Assembly (NCBI GenBank): GCA_902778455.1
Contig: CACYXR010000006.1
Span: 1-64,000 of the forward strand
From: an uncultured Selenomonadaceae bacterium
GTDB taxonomy: Bacteria; Bacillota; Negativicutes; Selenomonadales; Selenomonadaceae
Direction of reading: 5' to 3'
Length of the DNA: 64,000 nucleotides
The position numbers and the translations under genes were made by a program. Each line of letters begins with the position of its first letter. The stretch's first letter is position 1. Positions 31,171-40,065 of this stretch are shown here, piece by piece. The notes under the pieces were generated by a model, which was given only the letters and a program-made list of their open reading frames with translations, did not search any database and was not told where the DNA came from.

Positions 31171-31450
31171 CTTCAAATTCGGCATTCTCTTTGTCCTCTT
31201 TCACTTTCCTTGGGACACAAGGGATTGAGAAACTTCCTCATCGTTCGCTTCAAATCGAATTCAGAATAATTTATCTTTATAATTTTGGAAAACTTTATAT
31301 GCAAGACAGTGATTGGCGAATCTCAAACTCCGCGCCAATAAAGGAAATCCGGCCGGCTTCCAAAAATAGCAGCTATGCGGCAACAGAAAAAATCTATAAC
31401 ACACAAAAAATTTTTATATAAATTTTCATTTCCTTTTTATTTCCCTAAAG

Positions 31451-31480
31451 AAAAAGCGCCCGACCTGAAATGCCAAGCGC
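31451..31480 (-). terminator. Terminator ending the hairpin-array transcript
   Basis: On the minus strand GCGCTTGG pairs with TCGGGCGC around CATTTCAGG and is followed by TTTTTC. Three of the eight pairs are G-U on this strand and would be A-C mismatches on the other, so the signal is strand-specific. Confidence 0.7.
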
Positions 31481-32106
31481 AGCTCCCCAAGAGGAGGGAA
31501 AGCCCCCGGCACGTGGACCGCCGGGAGCCGGCCGCCAAGCGGCCTCCCACAGAAAGGAAAATATATGAACAACTTTTCCCTATGGTTCTGCTATCCACAG
31601 AGAAAACCTTTCGACACAGGAAGTCCCGGAGATGGGCCGACTCCGGGACTGCTGCCGTCGGCAGCGATTTGGAATGAATGTATGAAGAAGAGGTGATTAT
31701 CCAAAAAAGGAGGGGAGTTCCCGGCGTACGTACCACCGGGAACCTGCCGCAAAGCGGCAAACCCAAAGATAAGAAATGTATGAGCAATGCTTCTCTATGG
31801 AGCTGAAAACCATAGAGAAAACCTTATGACGAGGTCGGAACCCTCGGAAGCTCTTCAAAGGGATCCGACATAGGAAAGGAAGTATGAACAAGGCTTCTTT
31901 ATGGACCTGAAGCATAAAGGAGCTTGTATCCGAAGGAGGTGGCCCGAAGATGACTGGGCTCCGGGCCTGCTGCCACCGGCAGCGATCTGTATGAAAAGTA
32001 TTGCAAGAGGTTGCGTCATTAAAGGAGGCGGGCCGGCCTCCCCCATTGAGCCGGCCCACTGCTGACGCTGCGCTGGAAGAAAGACGCAGCGATAGGAAAG
32101 CAACAG
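31481..32106 (-). ncRNA. Tandem hairpin-array RNA downstream of a B12 riboswitch
   Basis: About 625 nt without a credible gene but with at least fourteen hairpins in five related units. Each unit, read on the minus strand, has a TTCATA/CTCATA motif followed by one or two hairpins. In four units these are a triloop hairpin (for example 31969-31983, 31651-31665, 31745-31759, 31530-31544) followed by a GC-rich hairpin with a loop of about 9-11 nt (31941-31967, 31622-31650, 31717-31743, 31503-31527). Three AU-rich hairpins alternate (31888-31927, 31791-31819, 31574-31606). In four stems the imperfect positions are G-U on the minus strand but A-C on the plus, against one stem favouring plus. Transcription would come from the promoter at 32412 through riboswitch 3 and end at 31451. 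Known large RNA classes such as ROOL cannot be excluded. Confidence 0.6.
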
Positions 32107-32138
32107 AAAAAGCTCTTTTCCTAGAACGGGAAAAGAGC
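32107..32138 (-). terminator. Terminator (expression platform) of cobalamin riboswitch 3
   Basis: On the minus strand GCTCTTTTCCC-GTTCTA-GGAAAAGAGC followed by TTTTTC. Confidence 0.85.
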
Positions 32139-32221
32139 CAAACGCCAAATAACCGCACGGCCTTCAACAGGCGGCGCATAATCTCTTCCCCGTCGCTCGC
32201 GGGTCAAACAGAAACGCTGAT

Positions 32222-32370
32222 CAGGCAGGTCTCCTGGCTCCAGTCTTCTTCTCTCCGGCACCTTCCCATGCTCTCGCACAGTGGCACTGCCGGATCGCTG
32301 GCTGTTACAGTGGCGGGACCGCGCCGGACTTCAACCGGCTTCCCTTTTAAGTCTTGCGACGCCCGATCCA
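32222..32370 (-). promoter_or_regulatory. Cobalamin riboswitch 3
   Basis: On the minus strand a complete classical B12 riboswitch: AAAAGGGAAGCCGG, GGTCCCGCCACTGTAAC, GTGCCACTGTGC, then GGGAAGGTGCCGG and GAGCCAGGAGACCTGCC. A terminator follows, but no gene does, only the hairpin array. A frame from ATG 32179 has a ribosome-binding site but runs through all the hairpins and resembles no protein. Confidence 0.95.
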
Positions 32371-32411
32371 AACGATATGAACTTTTCAACGAAAAATTCG
32401 TTTATGCTCGT

Positions 32412-32440
32412 ATTGTAAATGATTCTATTTTTACTGTCAA
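32412..32440 (-). promoter_or_regulatory. Promoter of riboswitch 3 transcript
   Basis: On the minus strand consensus TTGACA and TACAAT are 17 bases apart; start expected near 32405. The ATACCC palindrome of the other two riboswitch promoters is absent here. Confidence 0.85.
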
Positions 32441-32513
32441 GCGTTTTTTGAAAAAAACTCATAATTCCCGCGCAAATTATTTTTTGAAATCCTGCCGAAA
32501 GCGCTTATTTTTC

Positions 32514-32543
32514 TTGACAATCCCCGTTCCGTTGCCGTATAGT
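32514..32543 (+). promoter_or_regulatory. Promoter of the GGDEF gene
   Basis: TTGACA and TATAGT separated by 18 bases, divergent from the riboswitch 3 promoter. Confidence 0.75.
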
Positions 32544-32616
32544 TGGATTGAATATAAGTATTATTTTTTCATTTTTTCAGAATGACGGTATCGGCTCCGA
32601 AAGAAAGGGATGCGGA

Positions 32617-34416
32617 ATGGATTGGACAACGGATCTGGAAATGTATCGGGAAGCATTGCGTGTGGAAAGGATCGGCGTGGCCCGGTGGGATATCAAGCTC
32701 GACCGCGTTTTCGGCGACTCGACGATGATGGTGCTTTACCCCGACCATCTGACCAACGGGGCGTATTCCGAGTTCCTGCTGCGCCGCCCGGAGCTGCACC
32801 CGAACGACGTGAAATTCTTCGAGGCGCTGGTGCGCTTCGTGCAGGCGCCGCACCACGAATACGCCGACAAATCCCATGAGATCCTCATCGAATATCGGCT
32901 GACGGACGCGGAAAACCGCGAACAATGGTTCCACGCGCACTTCACCGTCCATTTCGAGAAGGAATGGCCTCGCAGCGCCGTCCTGCTGCTCCGCAGCACC
33001 GACTCCGAACACCGCCAGGAAGAATCTCTCCGGCAAAAGGCCGAGCGGGACGCTCTGACCGGACTCTACAACAAGGGGCATGCCCGGGAACTGATCGACG
33101 AGGCGCTGGCCGTTCCCGGCACGACGAAAGCCCTTCTGGTCCTGGACATGGACGGCTTCAAGAAGGTCAACGACAATCTCGGCCATCTCTTCGGCGACGC
33201 GGTGATTTCCGACATGGCGCTGTCGCTGGCCGAAGTCTTTTCCTCGGACGGCGACATCATCGGCCGGGTGGGCGGCGACGAGTTCGTCGTGCTGATCCGG
33301 GACGTCGAGAGCCGCGACGCGCTGGTCTCGCGCTGCGAAGCTCTCCGGGACATGCTGCGCCGCAGCTTCGAGTATGGAAAGAACCGGACGCTGAACGTCA
33401 GCGGCAGCGTCGGCATCGCCCTGTCGCCGCAGTTCGGCTCTTCCTTCGAGACGCTGTTCTCCTGCGCGGACAAGGCGCTCTACGAGGCCAAGCGGCGGGG
33501 CCGGGACACGCAGGTCTTTTACACGGACGAGCTGCGGGAAGGCGAAAAGAAGAACGTGGGGGAAAACGAGATCGCCGAAGGGCGGCAGACGCTCCTCGAC
33601 CATCCCGTGGAGTTCATCTTCCGTATGCTCTACGAAACGGGGAATCCGCGCGTCACCGTGGAAACCCTCCTGTCGCTTTTCGCAAAATACTTCATGGTGC
33701 AGCGCGTCGTGATCTACCAGAACCAGGGCGAGAATCCAGGCTGCTGGTTCGAGTGGCACGCCGCCGGGACGCTCCCGACGGAAGAAGCCCATGAGGGCGC
33801 CGTGGGCGAATTCCTCAACCGGAACTACCGGAAGGAAATCTACGGCCATTTCCTGGAATTCTCGGACACGACGAAAATCAACGGCCCGATGGCCAAGACG
33901 CTGGCCGACAGGAACATCTTCGCGCTGCTCTACGCCAGCGTCATGGACGGGGAAAAGCGGATCGGCTGCGTCGGCTTCGAGGACTGCCGCGGCCCGAGGA
34001 TATGGACGAAACGGGAGCATGAAGTCCTGCGCACCTTCGCCGATATCCTCGGTACGTTCCTGATGGACCAGATGCGCTATCGGATGCTGCGGAGAGCATA
34101 CCGCCGCCTGCAGGGCGTCCTGGAAGCCATCACCGGCCCCCTTTGGGTCATCGCCACAGACAACGGCCATATCGGCTATATGAACAAGGCCGCCCGGACG
34201 ATGCTCGCGAACGGCGAAAACGAAGAAGCGAAAACCTGCTACAAAGTGCGCACCGACTCGAACCGCCCCTGCATCCGCTGCGAACACGTCGGACTGCTGG
34301 CGGACTGCCCCGGCACGCTGGCCCTGCGGAAAGAAGCGGAACGCCGCGGCCTCGTCCCGATCCCGATCCGATGGAGCAAGGGGCAGGACGGACAGCTCTT
34401 TCTCTTTGACGCGTAA
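32617..34416 (+). CDS. GGDEF diguanylate cyclase with PAS- and GAF-like sensor domains
   Basis: Cytoplasmic signalling protein of 599 residues. Residues about 1-130 look PAS-like (HFTVHFEKEWPRSAVLLLRSTD). The diguanylate cyclase domain (about 140-300) has DALTGLYNKGHARELID, LDMDGFKKVNDNLGHLFGD and an intact RVGGDEF, so c-di-GMP synthesis is expected. I see no RxxD inhibitory site just before GGDEF. A GAF-like domain (about 330-480) and a C-terminal PAS-like region with a CIRCEHVGLLADC cysteine cluster follow. ATG 32617 is preceded by AAAGGG; the 23-codon upstream extension would cover the promoter. The chemotaxis receptor gene follows on the same strand. Confidence 0.9.
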   Translation: MDWTTDLEMYREALRVERIGVARWDIKLDRVFGDSTMMVLYPDHLTNGAYSEFLLRRPELHPNDVKFFEALVRFVQAPHHEYADKSHEILIEYRLTDAENREQWFHAHFTVHFEKEWPRSAVLLLRSTDSEHRQEESLRQKAERDALTGLYNKGHARELIDEALAVPGTTKALLVLDMDGFKKVNDNLGHLFGDAVISDMALSLAEVFSSDGDIIGRVGGDEFVVLIRDVESRDALVSRCEALRDMLRRSFEYGKNRTLNVSGSVGIALSPQFGSSFETLFSCADKALYEAKRRGRDTQVFYTDELREGEKKNVGENEIAEGRQTLLDHPVEFIFRMLYETGNPRVTVETLLSLFAKYFMVQRVVIYQNQGENPGCWFEWHAAGTLPTEEAHEGAVGEFLNRNYRKEIYGHFLEFSDTTKINGPMAKTLADRNIFALLYASVMDGEKRIGCVGFEDCRGPRIWTKREHEVLRTFADILGTFLMDQMRYRMLRRAYRRLQGVLEAITGPLWVIATDNGHIGYMNKAARTMLANGENEEAKTCYKVRTDSNRPCIRCEHVGLLADCPGTLALRKEAERRGLVPIPIRWSKGQDGQLFLFDA

Positions 34417-34591
34417 GCAACATATAATGTAGGAAAAATATGCGCAAAATATACCGTTTTCTGTTGACACGATGCAACCGCTGTGACAAAATATAATGTA
34501 ATGAATTCTTATTCCATAAATTTCATAAATTTCGGGCGCGGTGCCCGACGGGATAAACACTATATTTCATTATGAAACGGGGGAAAACAGT

Positions 34592-36325
34592 ATGAACCAA
34601 CTTTCCATCAAGGCAAGGCTCATCATGGGCTTCGGCGCGATCGTCGCGCTGTTCGTCATCTTCGCCGCGTTTGTCTACAAGGAAATGATCGGCGTAGACG
34701 AAAACCTCGATCTCATCACCGAAGACATGGTGCCCATCACAAGAACCATCAACGACTTTGACCGGGCTGTCGGCAACGGGCGTCGCGCCGTACTGGCGGA
34801 AATCTCACGCCGGAACAAAGAAGCGGCGGCCAAGCGGGTGGAAAGCATCGTAGCGGGCCACAAGGAAGCGGATAAAGCCCTCGAGACGCTGAAGAAGCAG
34901 GTCTCGGAAGCGATGTACGGCACCGAAGCCGAGCGCAAGGCCGACCTGGCGGAAATTGAAGCGATAGAAAAGCTTTGGAAGGTCTATGAAGCGGATGAAA
35001 CCAAATCTGCAAAGCTGGCAGGCGAGGGCCAATTTGAAAAGGCGCTGGAAGTGTCCGGGAAAGGCCCCGGACGCCAGGCTTTCATGGACATGAACAAGAA
35101 AGTCGACGCGCTGGTGGAGAAGTGCAACAAGCTCAGCGACGAAGCGGGACTGGTGGCTATGGCCGACGTCCACGACATGATGCACTATGCCGTCATCGTC
35201 GCTTCCATCGCGGTGGTCCTGTCCGTCATCATCGCGATCCTGCTGATCAAGACCATCGAGAGCGGCTGCGAGGAGCTGCTGCGCGTTTCCGACCTCGTGG
35301 CCAAGGGCGACTTGACGCAGCGGGCAAACATCGAAGGCGACAACGAATTCGCGTCCCTCGCCAACAGCAACAACACGATGATCGCGAATATGCGGAAGCT
35401 GATCAAGCAGATCCAGGATTCGGCCCAGCAGGTGGCCGCGTCCTCCGAGGAGCTGAACGCGAACTCCCAGCAGTCCGCCGAGGTTTCTCAGACCATCGCG
35501 CAGTCCGTCACGGATATGTCGTCGGCGGCGACGGCGCAGCTTGAGACGATGGCCGAGACCGTCGAGATGACCAACGAGGTTTCCAGCGACGCGCAGGCCA
35601 CGGCGGAAGTCGTCCGCACCACGGCGGAGCAGACGAAGAACGCGCTGGAGCAGGCACAGGCGGGCAGCGAGTTGGTCGGCACGACCGTCTCGCAGATGCA
35701 GCAGGTCGCGCAGGAAGTGGACGAATCCGCGCAGGTCGTCGAGAAACTCGGCGAACGCTCAAAAGAAATCGGCCAGATCGTCGAAAGCATCTCGGCGATT
35801 GCCGACCAGACGAACCTCCTCGCGCTGAACGCCGCCATCGAAGCGGCCCGCGCCGGCGAAGCGGGGCGCGGCTTCTCCGTCGTCGCCGAGGAAGTCCGCA
35901 AGCTGGCGGAGCAATCCCAGGAATCCGCCCAGCATATCAGCACATTGATCGGCTCCATCCAGAGCGACACGTCGCAGGCGGTGGATGCGATGGCGCGCGG
36001 CACCGCGAAGGTCAAGGAAGGCTCGGCCAGCGTCGATTCCCTCGGCTCCGCCTTCGAGAATATCCGCAGCGTCGTCGAGGGCCTGAGCCGCGAAGCTACC
36101 GCCTCCCTCAGCACCTTCGAGGCGCTGGAGCAGAAAATCGACGGCATCGCGTCCTCGGCGCGGGACGTCGCAGAATCCGCGAAGTCGGTCAACGACGAAG
36201 CGCAGTCCGCCTCCGCCTCCGTACAGGAGCAGTCGGCGGGCATGGAAGAGATTGCCTCGGCCTCGTCGAGCCTCGCGACGCTGGCAAACAGCCTGAACAG
36301 CGCCGTGGGACAGTTCAAGGTATAA
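34592..36325 (+). CDS. Methyl-accepting chemotaxis protein
   Basis: A 577-residue inner-membrane chemoreceptor. TM1 (about 8-30) is followed by a four-helix-bundle ligand domain (about 35-185), TM2 ([24 protein letters not shown]), a HAMP domain and a long cytoplasmic coiled coil. The hairpin tip is conserved ([47 protein letters not shown]). GGGGG lies 8 bases before ATG 34592; the longer frame from 34541 adds a weakly supported 17 residues. A stretch TAAA-N14-CCCGAC upstream faintly resembles a sigma-28 site. It implies a motile organism, although no flagellar gene is in the window. Confidence 0.95.
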   Translation: MNQLSIKARLIMGFGAIVALFVIFAAFVYKEMIGVDENLDLITEDMVPITRTINDFDRAVGNGRRAVLAEISRRNKEAAAKRVESIVAGHKEADKALETLKKQVSEAMYGTEAERKADLAEIEAIEKLWKVYEADETKSAKLAGEGQFEKALEVSGKGPGRQAFMDMNKKVDALVEKCNKLSDEAGLVAMADVHDMMHYAVIVASIAVVLSVIIAILLIKTIESGCEELLRVSDLVAKGDLTQRANIEGDNEFASLANSNNTMIANMRKLIKQIQDSAQQVAASSEELNANSQQSAEVSQTIAQSVTDMSSAATAQLETMAETVEMTNEVSSDAQATAEVVRTTAEQTKNALEQAQAGSELVGTTVSQMQQVAQEVDESAQVVEKLGERSKEIGQIVESISAIADQTNLLALNAAIEAARAGEAGRGFSVVAEEVRKLAEQSQESAQHISTLIGSIQSDTSQAVDAMARGTAKVKEGSASVDSLGSAFENIRSVVEGLSREATASLSTFEALEQKIDGIASSARDVAESAKSVNDEAQSASASVQEQSAGMEEIASASSSLATLANSLNSAVGQFKV

Positions 36326-36342
36326 TCCGACCGCAGCAACAA

Positions 36343-36378
36343 AAGACGCTTTCCCTGCATTTGGGAAAGCGTCTTTTG
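36343..36378 (+). terminator. Terminator of the chemoreceptor gene
   Basis: AAGACGCTTTCCC pairs with GGGAAAGCGTCTT, then TTGTTG. Confidence 0.8.
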
Positions 36379-36433
36379 TTGTTGTGGTCATGTTTTTTTC
36401 GTTTGTTGCAGGCTTCGCCTGCATACCGATTTT

Positions 36434-37456
36434 TTACCTGAACCGCACATTTTGCAGCCAACGGTCGAGCAGAGCGCTGCGCTCTGTCGGCGTGAAATTC
36501 GCCTGCGTGTCGAACAGCGCGATATTTTTTCCGGCGAACTGCTTGTAGGCCAGCGTCCCGGAATTTGTCGGCACAAAAAACACGTTTTCCTGTTGGAGCG
36601 TCATTTGCGCACCGTCAGAAAGCAGCCACTCGAAAAATTCCTGCGCCAACGGCCGGTCGTCCCGCAAAAGGCCGGCGCCCGTCAGCATATACGCTGTCCC
36701 GTCCATCGGATAGATAATGCGGATGGGGTATCCGCTGACCATATAACGAAGCGTCTCGCTCTGCACGGCGACGGCGGCGTCCACTTCTCCCATGCCCGTC
36801 ATGCGGACCGGTGTGGATAGATATTTCACATACTGCACGACTTTCGGATGAAGATCGGAAAGCTGCCGCAAAACCTCCTGCTCGCCATAGACGGCAACCA
36901 TCGTAAAATAGAGATTCGAGGCGGCGTCAGCGGCCAGAAAATCCGTCATACCCACCCGCATACCGGGATAGACGGCAAACTCCGACCAAGTCTCCGGGAT
37001 GCGCGGCAATGTTCGCAGATAATCGCTGTTCACGCAGAACACAATCGGATCGTACCAGACGCCCGTCCAGGCGCCCTCCCCATCCTTGAAGGCATCGGAT
37101 ACCGAATCCGTGCTTTCCGAAAGGTACGGCACGAAAGCGCCCTTCATCGCACCCTCGCGCATGATACGGCTGTCAGCCAGCACAAGGTCGGCCTCCGGCT
37201 GCTTCTTTTTGTCAGAAAGGGCCTCGGTCAGTTCATCCGGCGTCATCGGGATGAACCGCACGTCCACCTTCGCCATTCTTTCGTATTCCGCCGCCAAAAG
37301 CCCCGCCTGTTCAGGCGGCATCGTCGTGCAGACTGTGACGGTCCGCCCGGGCCGTCCCGGCGTCCTGTCGGCATACCCGGAAAGCAGCGACGCGCCGAGT
37401 ACCGTACCAAGCACGAGCACAAAGGCCAGGAACAAGAGCGAAGTGTATCGCTTCAT
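36434..37456 (-). CDS. Extracellular solute-binding protein (orphan)
   Basis: A 340-residue periplasmic-binding-type protein with an N-terminal hydrophobic anchor or signal (SLLFLAFVLVLGTVLGASLLSG) and no lipobox Cys. The body resembles SBP_bac_1/iron- or spermidine-type receptors: VTVCTTMPPEQAGLLAAEYERMAKVDVRFIPM at the start and MDGTAYMLTGAGLLRDDRPLAQEFFEWLLSDGAQMTLQQENVFFVPTN near the end. No permease or ATPase gene is adjacent, so it may serve a distant transporter or act as a sensor partner. GGGGG precedes ATG 37456 at 12-13 bases. Confidence 0.82.
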   Translation of the reverse strand: MKRYTSLLFLAFVLVLGTVLGASLLSGYADRTPGRPGRTVTVCTTMPPEQAGLLAAEYERMAKVDVRFIPMTPDELTEALSDKKKQPEADLVLADSRIMREGAMKGAFVPYLSESTDSVSDAFKDGEGAWTGVWYDPIVFCVNSDYLRTLPRIPETWSEFAVYPGMRVGMTDFLAADAASNLYFTMVAVYGEQEVLRQLSDLHPKVVQYVKYLSTPVRMTGMGEVDAAVAVQSETLRYMVSGYPIRIIYPMDGTAYMLTGAGLLRDDRPLAQEFFEWLLSDGAQMTLQQENVFFVPTNSGTLAYKQFAGKNIALFDTQANFTPTERSALLDRWLQNVRFR

Positions 37457-37494
37457 TCAAACTTCCCCCGAAAACTGCAAGATAGGATCCTGAT

Positions 37495-37526
37495 GAAAAA
37501 AGCGGCGAGCGTTGGCTCGCCGCTTT
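37495..37526 (-). terminator. Terminator after ftsZ
   Basis: On the minus strand AAAGCGGCGAGC pairs with GCTCGCCGCTTT, then TTTC. Confidence 0.85.
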
Positions 37527-37547
37527 GATAACATTATGCTATCAAAA

Positions 37548-38717
37548 TTATTCGCTGTGGCGAAGCCACGTCGGAATGTCGATGGCGCCGAAATTTCCGC
37601 CGAAGGGCGAAACCGGCTGCTGCGGTTGCTGCTGGGGCTGCATAGGCTGCTGCGGAGCCATTTGCGGCTGTCCCGGAGCCCGCTGTACGTTTTGCCGCAT
37701 CAGCGGCTGCGCCTGCTGCTGCGCTGCAGGCTGCGCGGGAACGCCGATGGTATCCTCCCCTGCGTCGAAGCCTGTTGCAATGACCGTGACGCGCACCGTT
37801 TCGCCGAGCGTATCGTCCAGCGCCGCGCCAAAGATGATATTCGCGTCTGGATGAACCTTTTCCGCGATTTCCGCCGCCGCTTCGTTGACGTCGTAAATGC
37901 TGAGCTTTTCCGCCGAACCGGTGAAGTTCAGCAGCACGCCGTGAGCGCCCTCGATGGACATTTCGAGAAGCGGGGACTGCACCGCCTCCTGCGCCGCGGA
38001 AGTCGCCGCGTTGTCGCCGGAGCTCTCACCGATGCCCATCAGCGCGGTACCCGCGTCCTTCATAATCGACTGCACATCGGCGAAGTCGAGATTGATCAAA
38101 CCCGGTACCACCAACAGGTCGGAGATGCCCTGCACACCCTGATGGAGCACGTCATCCGCAATGCGGAAGGCTTCCATCATCGGCGTATTGCGGCTGACAA
38201 TCTGCAAAAGCTGGTTATTCGGAATCGTAATAATCGTATCGACGGCTTCTTTCAGATTGCGGATACCCATTTCCGCGTTCTGCATCCGCCGCTTTCCTTC
38301 AAACTTGAACGGCTTTGTGACGACGCCGACAGTCAGCGCGTTGGCTTCCCGCGCGCACTCCGCGACAATCGGGGCCGCGCCCGTGCCCGTGCCGCCGCCC
38401 ATGCCTGCGGTGATAAAGACCATATCCGCGCCGGATACCGCCGCGATAATTTCGTCGCGGCTCTCTTCAGCCGCCGCCTTGCCGATTTCCGGCTTCGCGC
38501 CCGCGCCGAGCCCGCGCGTCAGCTTCTCGCCGATTTGGAGCCGTTTCGGTGCAAGAGATTTCATCAAAGCCTGCGCGTCCGTATTGATAGCGATAAACTC
38601 AACGCCTTTCAAACCGGACGAAATCATCCGGTCAATCGCGTTCGAGCCGCCGCCGCCGACGCCAATAACCTTGATTTTGGCCATGTCGGTCATTACATCC
38701 GCATCCAATTCAATCAC
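37548..38717 (-). CDS. ftsZ: Cell division protein FtsZ (canonical)
   Basis: Tubulin-like GTPase of 389 residues that forms the Z-ring at midcell. The tubulin signature [17 protein letters not shown]-terminal [17 protein letters not shown] and T7 loop NLDFADVQ are all present. A Gln/Pro-rich linker (about 320-375) leads to the C-terminal peptide [11 protein letters not shown], the binding site for FtsA, SepF and other partners. Start is GTG 38717 with GGAGGGG 5 bases upstream. It is the last gene of the dcw cluster and is separated from sbp by a MITE; no ftsA is found where it would be expected. Confidence 0.97.
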   Translation of the reverse strand: MIELDADVMTDMAKIKVIGVGGGGSNAIDRMISSGLKGVEFIAINTDAQALMKSLAPKRLQIGEKLTRGLGAGAKPEIGKAAAEESRDEIIAAVSGADMVFITAGMGGGTGTGAAPIVAECAREANALTVGVVTKPFKFEGKRRMQNAEMGIRNLKEAVDTIITIPNNQLLQIVSRNTPMMEAFRIADDVLHQGVQGISDLLVVPGLINLDFADVQSIMKDAGTALMGIGESSGDNAATSAAQEAVQSPLLEMSIEGAHGVLLNFTGSAEKLSIYDVNEAAAEIAEKVHPDANIIFGAALDDTLGETVRVTVIATGFDAGEDTIGVPAQPAAQQQAQPLMRQNVQRAPGQPQMAPQQPMQPQQQPQQPVSPFGGNFGAIDIPTWLRHSE

Positions 38718-38866
38718 AAATACCCCTCCAAGCCGGGCAATTTCGCCCTATACCTACCGTGCGCAACCGCGCATCGAAAATTTCCGTCTCGTACTTCCAT
38801 ATTCTACTATGAAAGAGAATTTCATGCAAGCATAGCTTTTTTATCATTTTTTTATTCAGTGTTTCC

Positions 38867-39034
38867 TTAAGGAACCACTGAATAAGTCCCTCCGCGCCTC
38901 TGCCGGGTCTTTTTCCGCCTGTCGTTGTCAAATCCCTCTCGACGTAGCGATGCTACGCCTTCGAGGGCTTTTCCTAGACAGCCGAAAAAATCCCTCGACA
39001 GATGCACGAATTGACTTAATCAGTGTTTCCTTAA
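38867..39034 (+). repeat. MITE-like element, copy 3 (between sbp and ftsZ)
   Basis: About 168 bp bounded by inverted ends: left TTAAGGAACCACTGAATAAG and right CTTAATCAGTGTTTCCTTAA, with TTAA at both outermost ends. The interior includes TCGACGTAGCGATGCTACGCCTTCGAGG, able to form a hairpin, and no reading frame. A second inverted end (ATTCAGTGTTTCC, 38854-38866) abuts it on the left, forming a 30-bp palindrome around TTAA. Its right end supplies the last four codons and the stop of sbp. Confidence 0.85.
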
Positions 39035-39352
39035 ATAATATCGCCGGATGATGGCAAGATTCTGAAAGATACGGAGACCGAAAGCCAAAAGCGCGACGTA
39101 ATAAAGGTCGATGCCCAGATGATCCCCAGCGTAGACCAAAAACGCCGCCAACAATCCGTTGACGAAAAAACCGGTCATGAACACCATATTGTCGAAGCGG
39201 TCGTCCAGCGCGGAGCGAAAGCCGCCGAAAACGGCGTCAAGGCCTGCAAGCAGCGCGACGGAAAACAGCTTGGAATACGTCACCGGAATGACAAGCGGAC
39301 AAAGGCTGCCGAGCAGAAGCCCGACGCATAATCCGAGCAGTGCAAGAATCAT
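39020..39352 (-). CDS. sbp: Small basic membrane protein Sbp (DUF1290)
   Basis: A 110-residue protein with three or four membrane segments (ILALLGLCVGLLLGSLCPLVIP, FVNGLLAAFLVYAGDHLGI, YYVALLAFGLRIFQNLAIIRR), matching the Sbp/DUF1290 family found beside ftsZ in Bacillus-type dcw clusters. Function is unknown, possibly linked to division. ATG overlaps the stop of the DUF881 gene (ATGA). The last residues, LRKH, and the stop codon are read from the end of the adjoining MITE, so the natural C-terminus has been altered, though the length is close to the family's usual one. Confidence 0.9.
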   Translation of the reverse strand: MILALLGLCVGLLLGSLCPLVIPVTYSKLFSVALLAGLDAVFGGFRSALDDRFDNMVFMTGFFVNGLLAAFLVYAGDHLGIDLYYVALLAFGLRIFQNLAIIRRYYLRKH

Positions 39353-40050
39353 GGCGTTTCCTCCTCCGCTTCCTTCGCGTAGCTGAATTGCGCCGCCCCC
39401 TTGTAGGCGGGAACCGTGACGTCCTGCGCCGCCTTGACTTCCAGCTGGATGCCCCAGACCTGCAAAGTCTCCATCACGCCGCCGCGCATACGAAGCGCGC
39501 TTTCCAGCGTCGCGCTGTCGCCGATGGCGCGAATCTCATAGGGCGGCGCCGAGCGCACATTGTTCACCGAAAGTGTCGGCCCCGCACAGCGGATTTCCGA
39601 CGTCGCGACGAGCCGCTGCCCGTTGACGGAAATCGCCTCCGCGCCCGCCGCGCGAAGCTCGTTGATAACCTTCAGAAGATCATCGTCGTGAATGATGTAA
39701 AGATTCTGGTTCTCACCGGCCTTCGACTTGATCTTGCTGTCGTCGATAGTCACGATGACGCCGGGGCCGGTCAGAGGCGTCATGCCCGAACGGAGACGAA
39801 GCTCCTTCAATATGCGCTCGCCTTCCGAGCCGCCGGGGGCAGGCTGCGCCTTCTGCAGTTCCGCGACTTTTTCCTGCAGCGCGTCACGCTCTTTCTCCGT
39901 CTCTATCAGGCGCGTCGAAAGTTCTTCCACACGCTGATACGGAAGCGAGGATTTTTGATCCATCGCGATGCGGAACTGCAAAGCCAGCATAAAACCGAGC
40001 ACCATACAGACAAAGGCAATGGAAAAATGCCCCCGCTTATAGGTCATCAT
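39349..40050 (-). CDS. DUF881-family membrane protein
   Basis: A 233-residue protein with one N-terminal membrane anchor (FSIAFVCMVLGFMLALQFRIA), a coiled coil (VEELSTRLIETEKERDALQEKVAEL) and the DUF881 domain (LRSGMTPLTGPGVIVTIDDSK...DLLKVINELRAAGAEAISVNGQRL...TVPAYKG). In Firmicutes this family is encoded between ftsQ and ftsZ and is thought to act in division. It overlaps sbp by 4 bases and starts 15 bases after ftsQ, in a tight operon. Confidence 0.9.
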   Translation of the reverse strand: MMTYKRGHFSIAFVCMVLGFMLALQFRIAMDQKSSLPYQRVEELSTRLIETEKERDALQEKVAELQKAQPAPGGSEGERILKELRLRSGMTPLTGPGVIVTIDDSKIKSKAGENQNLYIIHDDDLLKVINELRAAGAEAISVNGQRLVATSEIRCAGPTLSVNNVRSAPPYEIRAIGDSATLESALRMRGGVMETLQVWGIQLEVKAAQDVTVPAYKGAAQFSYAKEAEEETP

Positions 40051-40065
40051 AATTCAAAATACGCC

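Noticed and set aside
31561..32063. Series of short plus-strand frames starting ATGA(A/G) within the hairpin array (for example MNKASLWT, MSNASLWS)
   Set aside because: Their similarity can be explained by conserved hairpin sequence, most lack a ribosome-binding site, and base-pair evidence and terminators favour the minus strand.
31481..32106. ANTAR-protein binding array like EutX/Rli55
   Set aside because: Those sites need paired hairpins with six-base loops bearing A at position 1 and G at position 4; the loops here are three or about nine to eleven bases long.
31697..32179. Minus-strand frame of 160 codons with a ribosome-binding site after riboswitch 3
   Set aside because: It runs through the riboswitch terminator and most of the hairpin units, has a Ser/Arg/Phe-rich composition and resembles no protein; the hairpin explanation is stronger, although a short leader peptide cannot be excluded.
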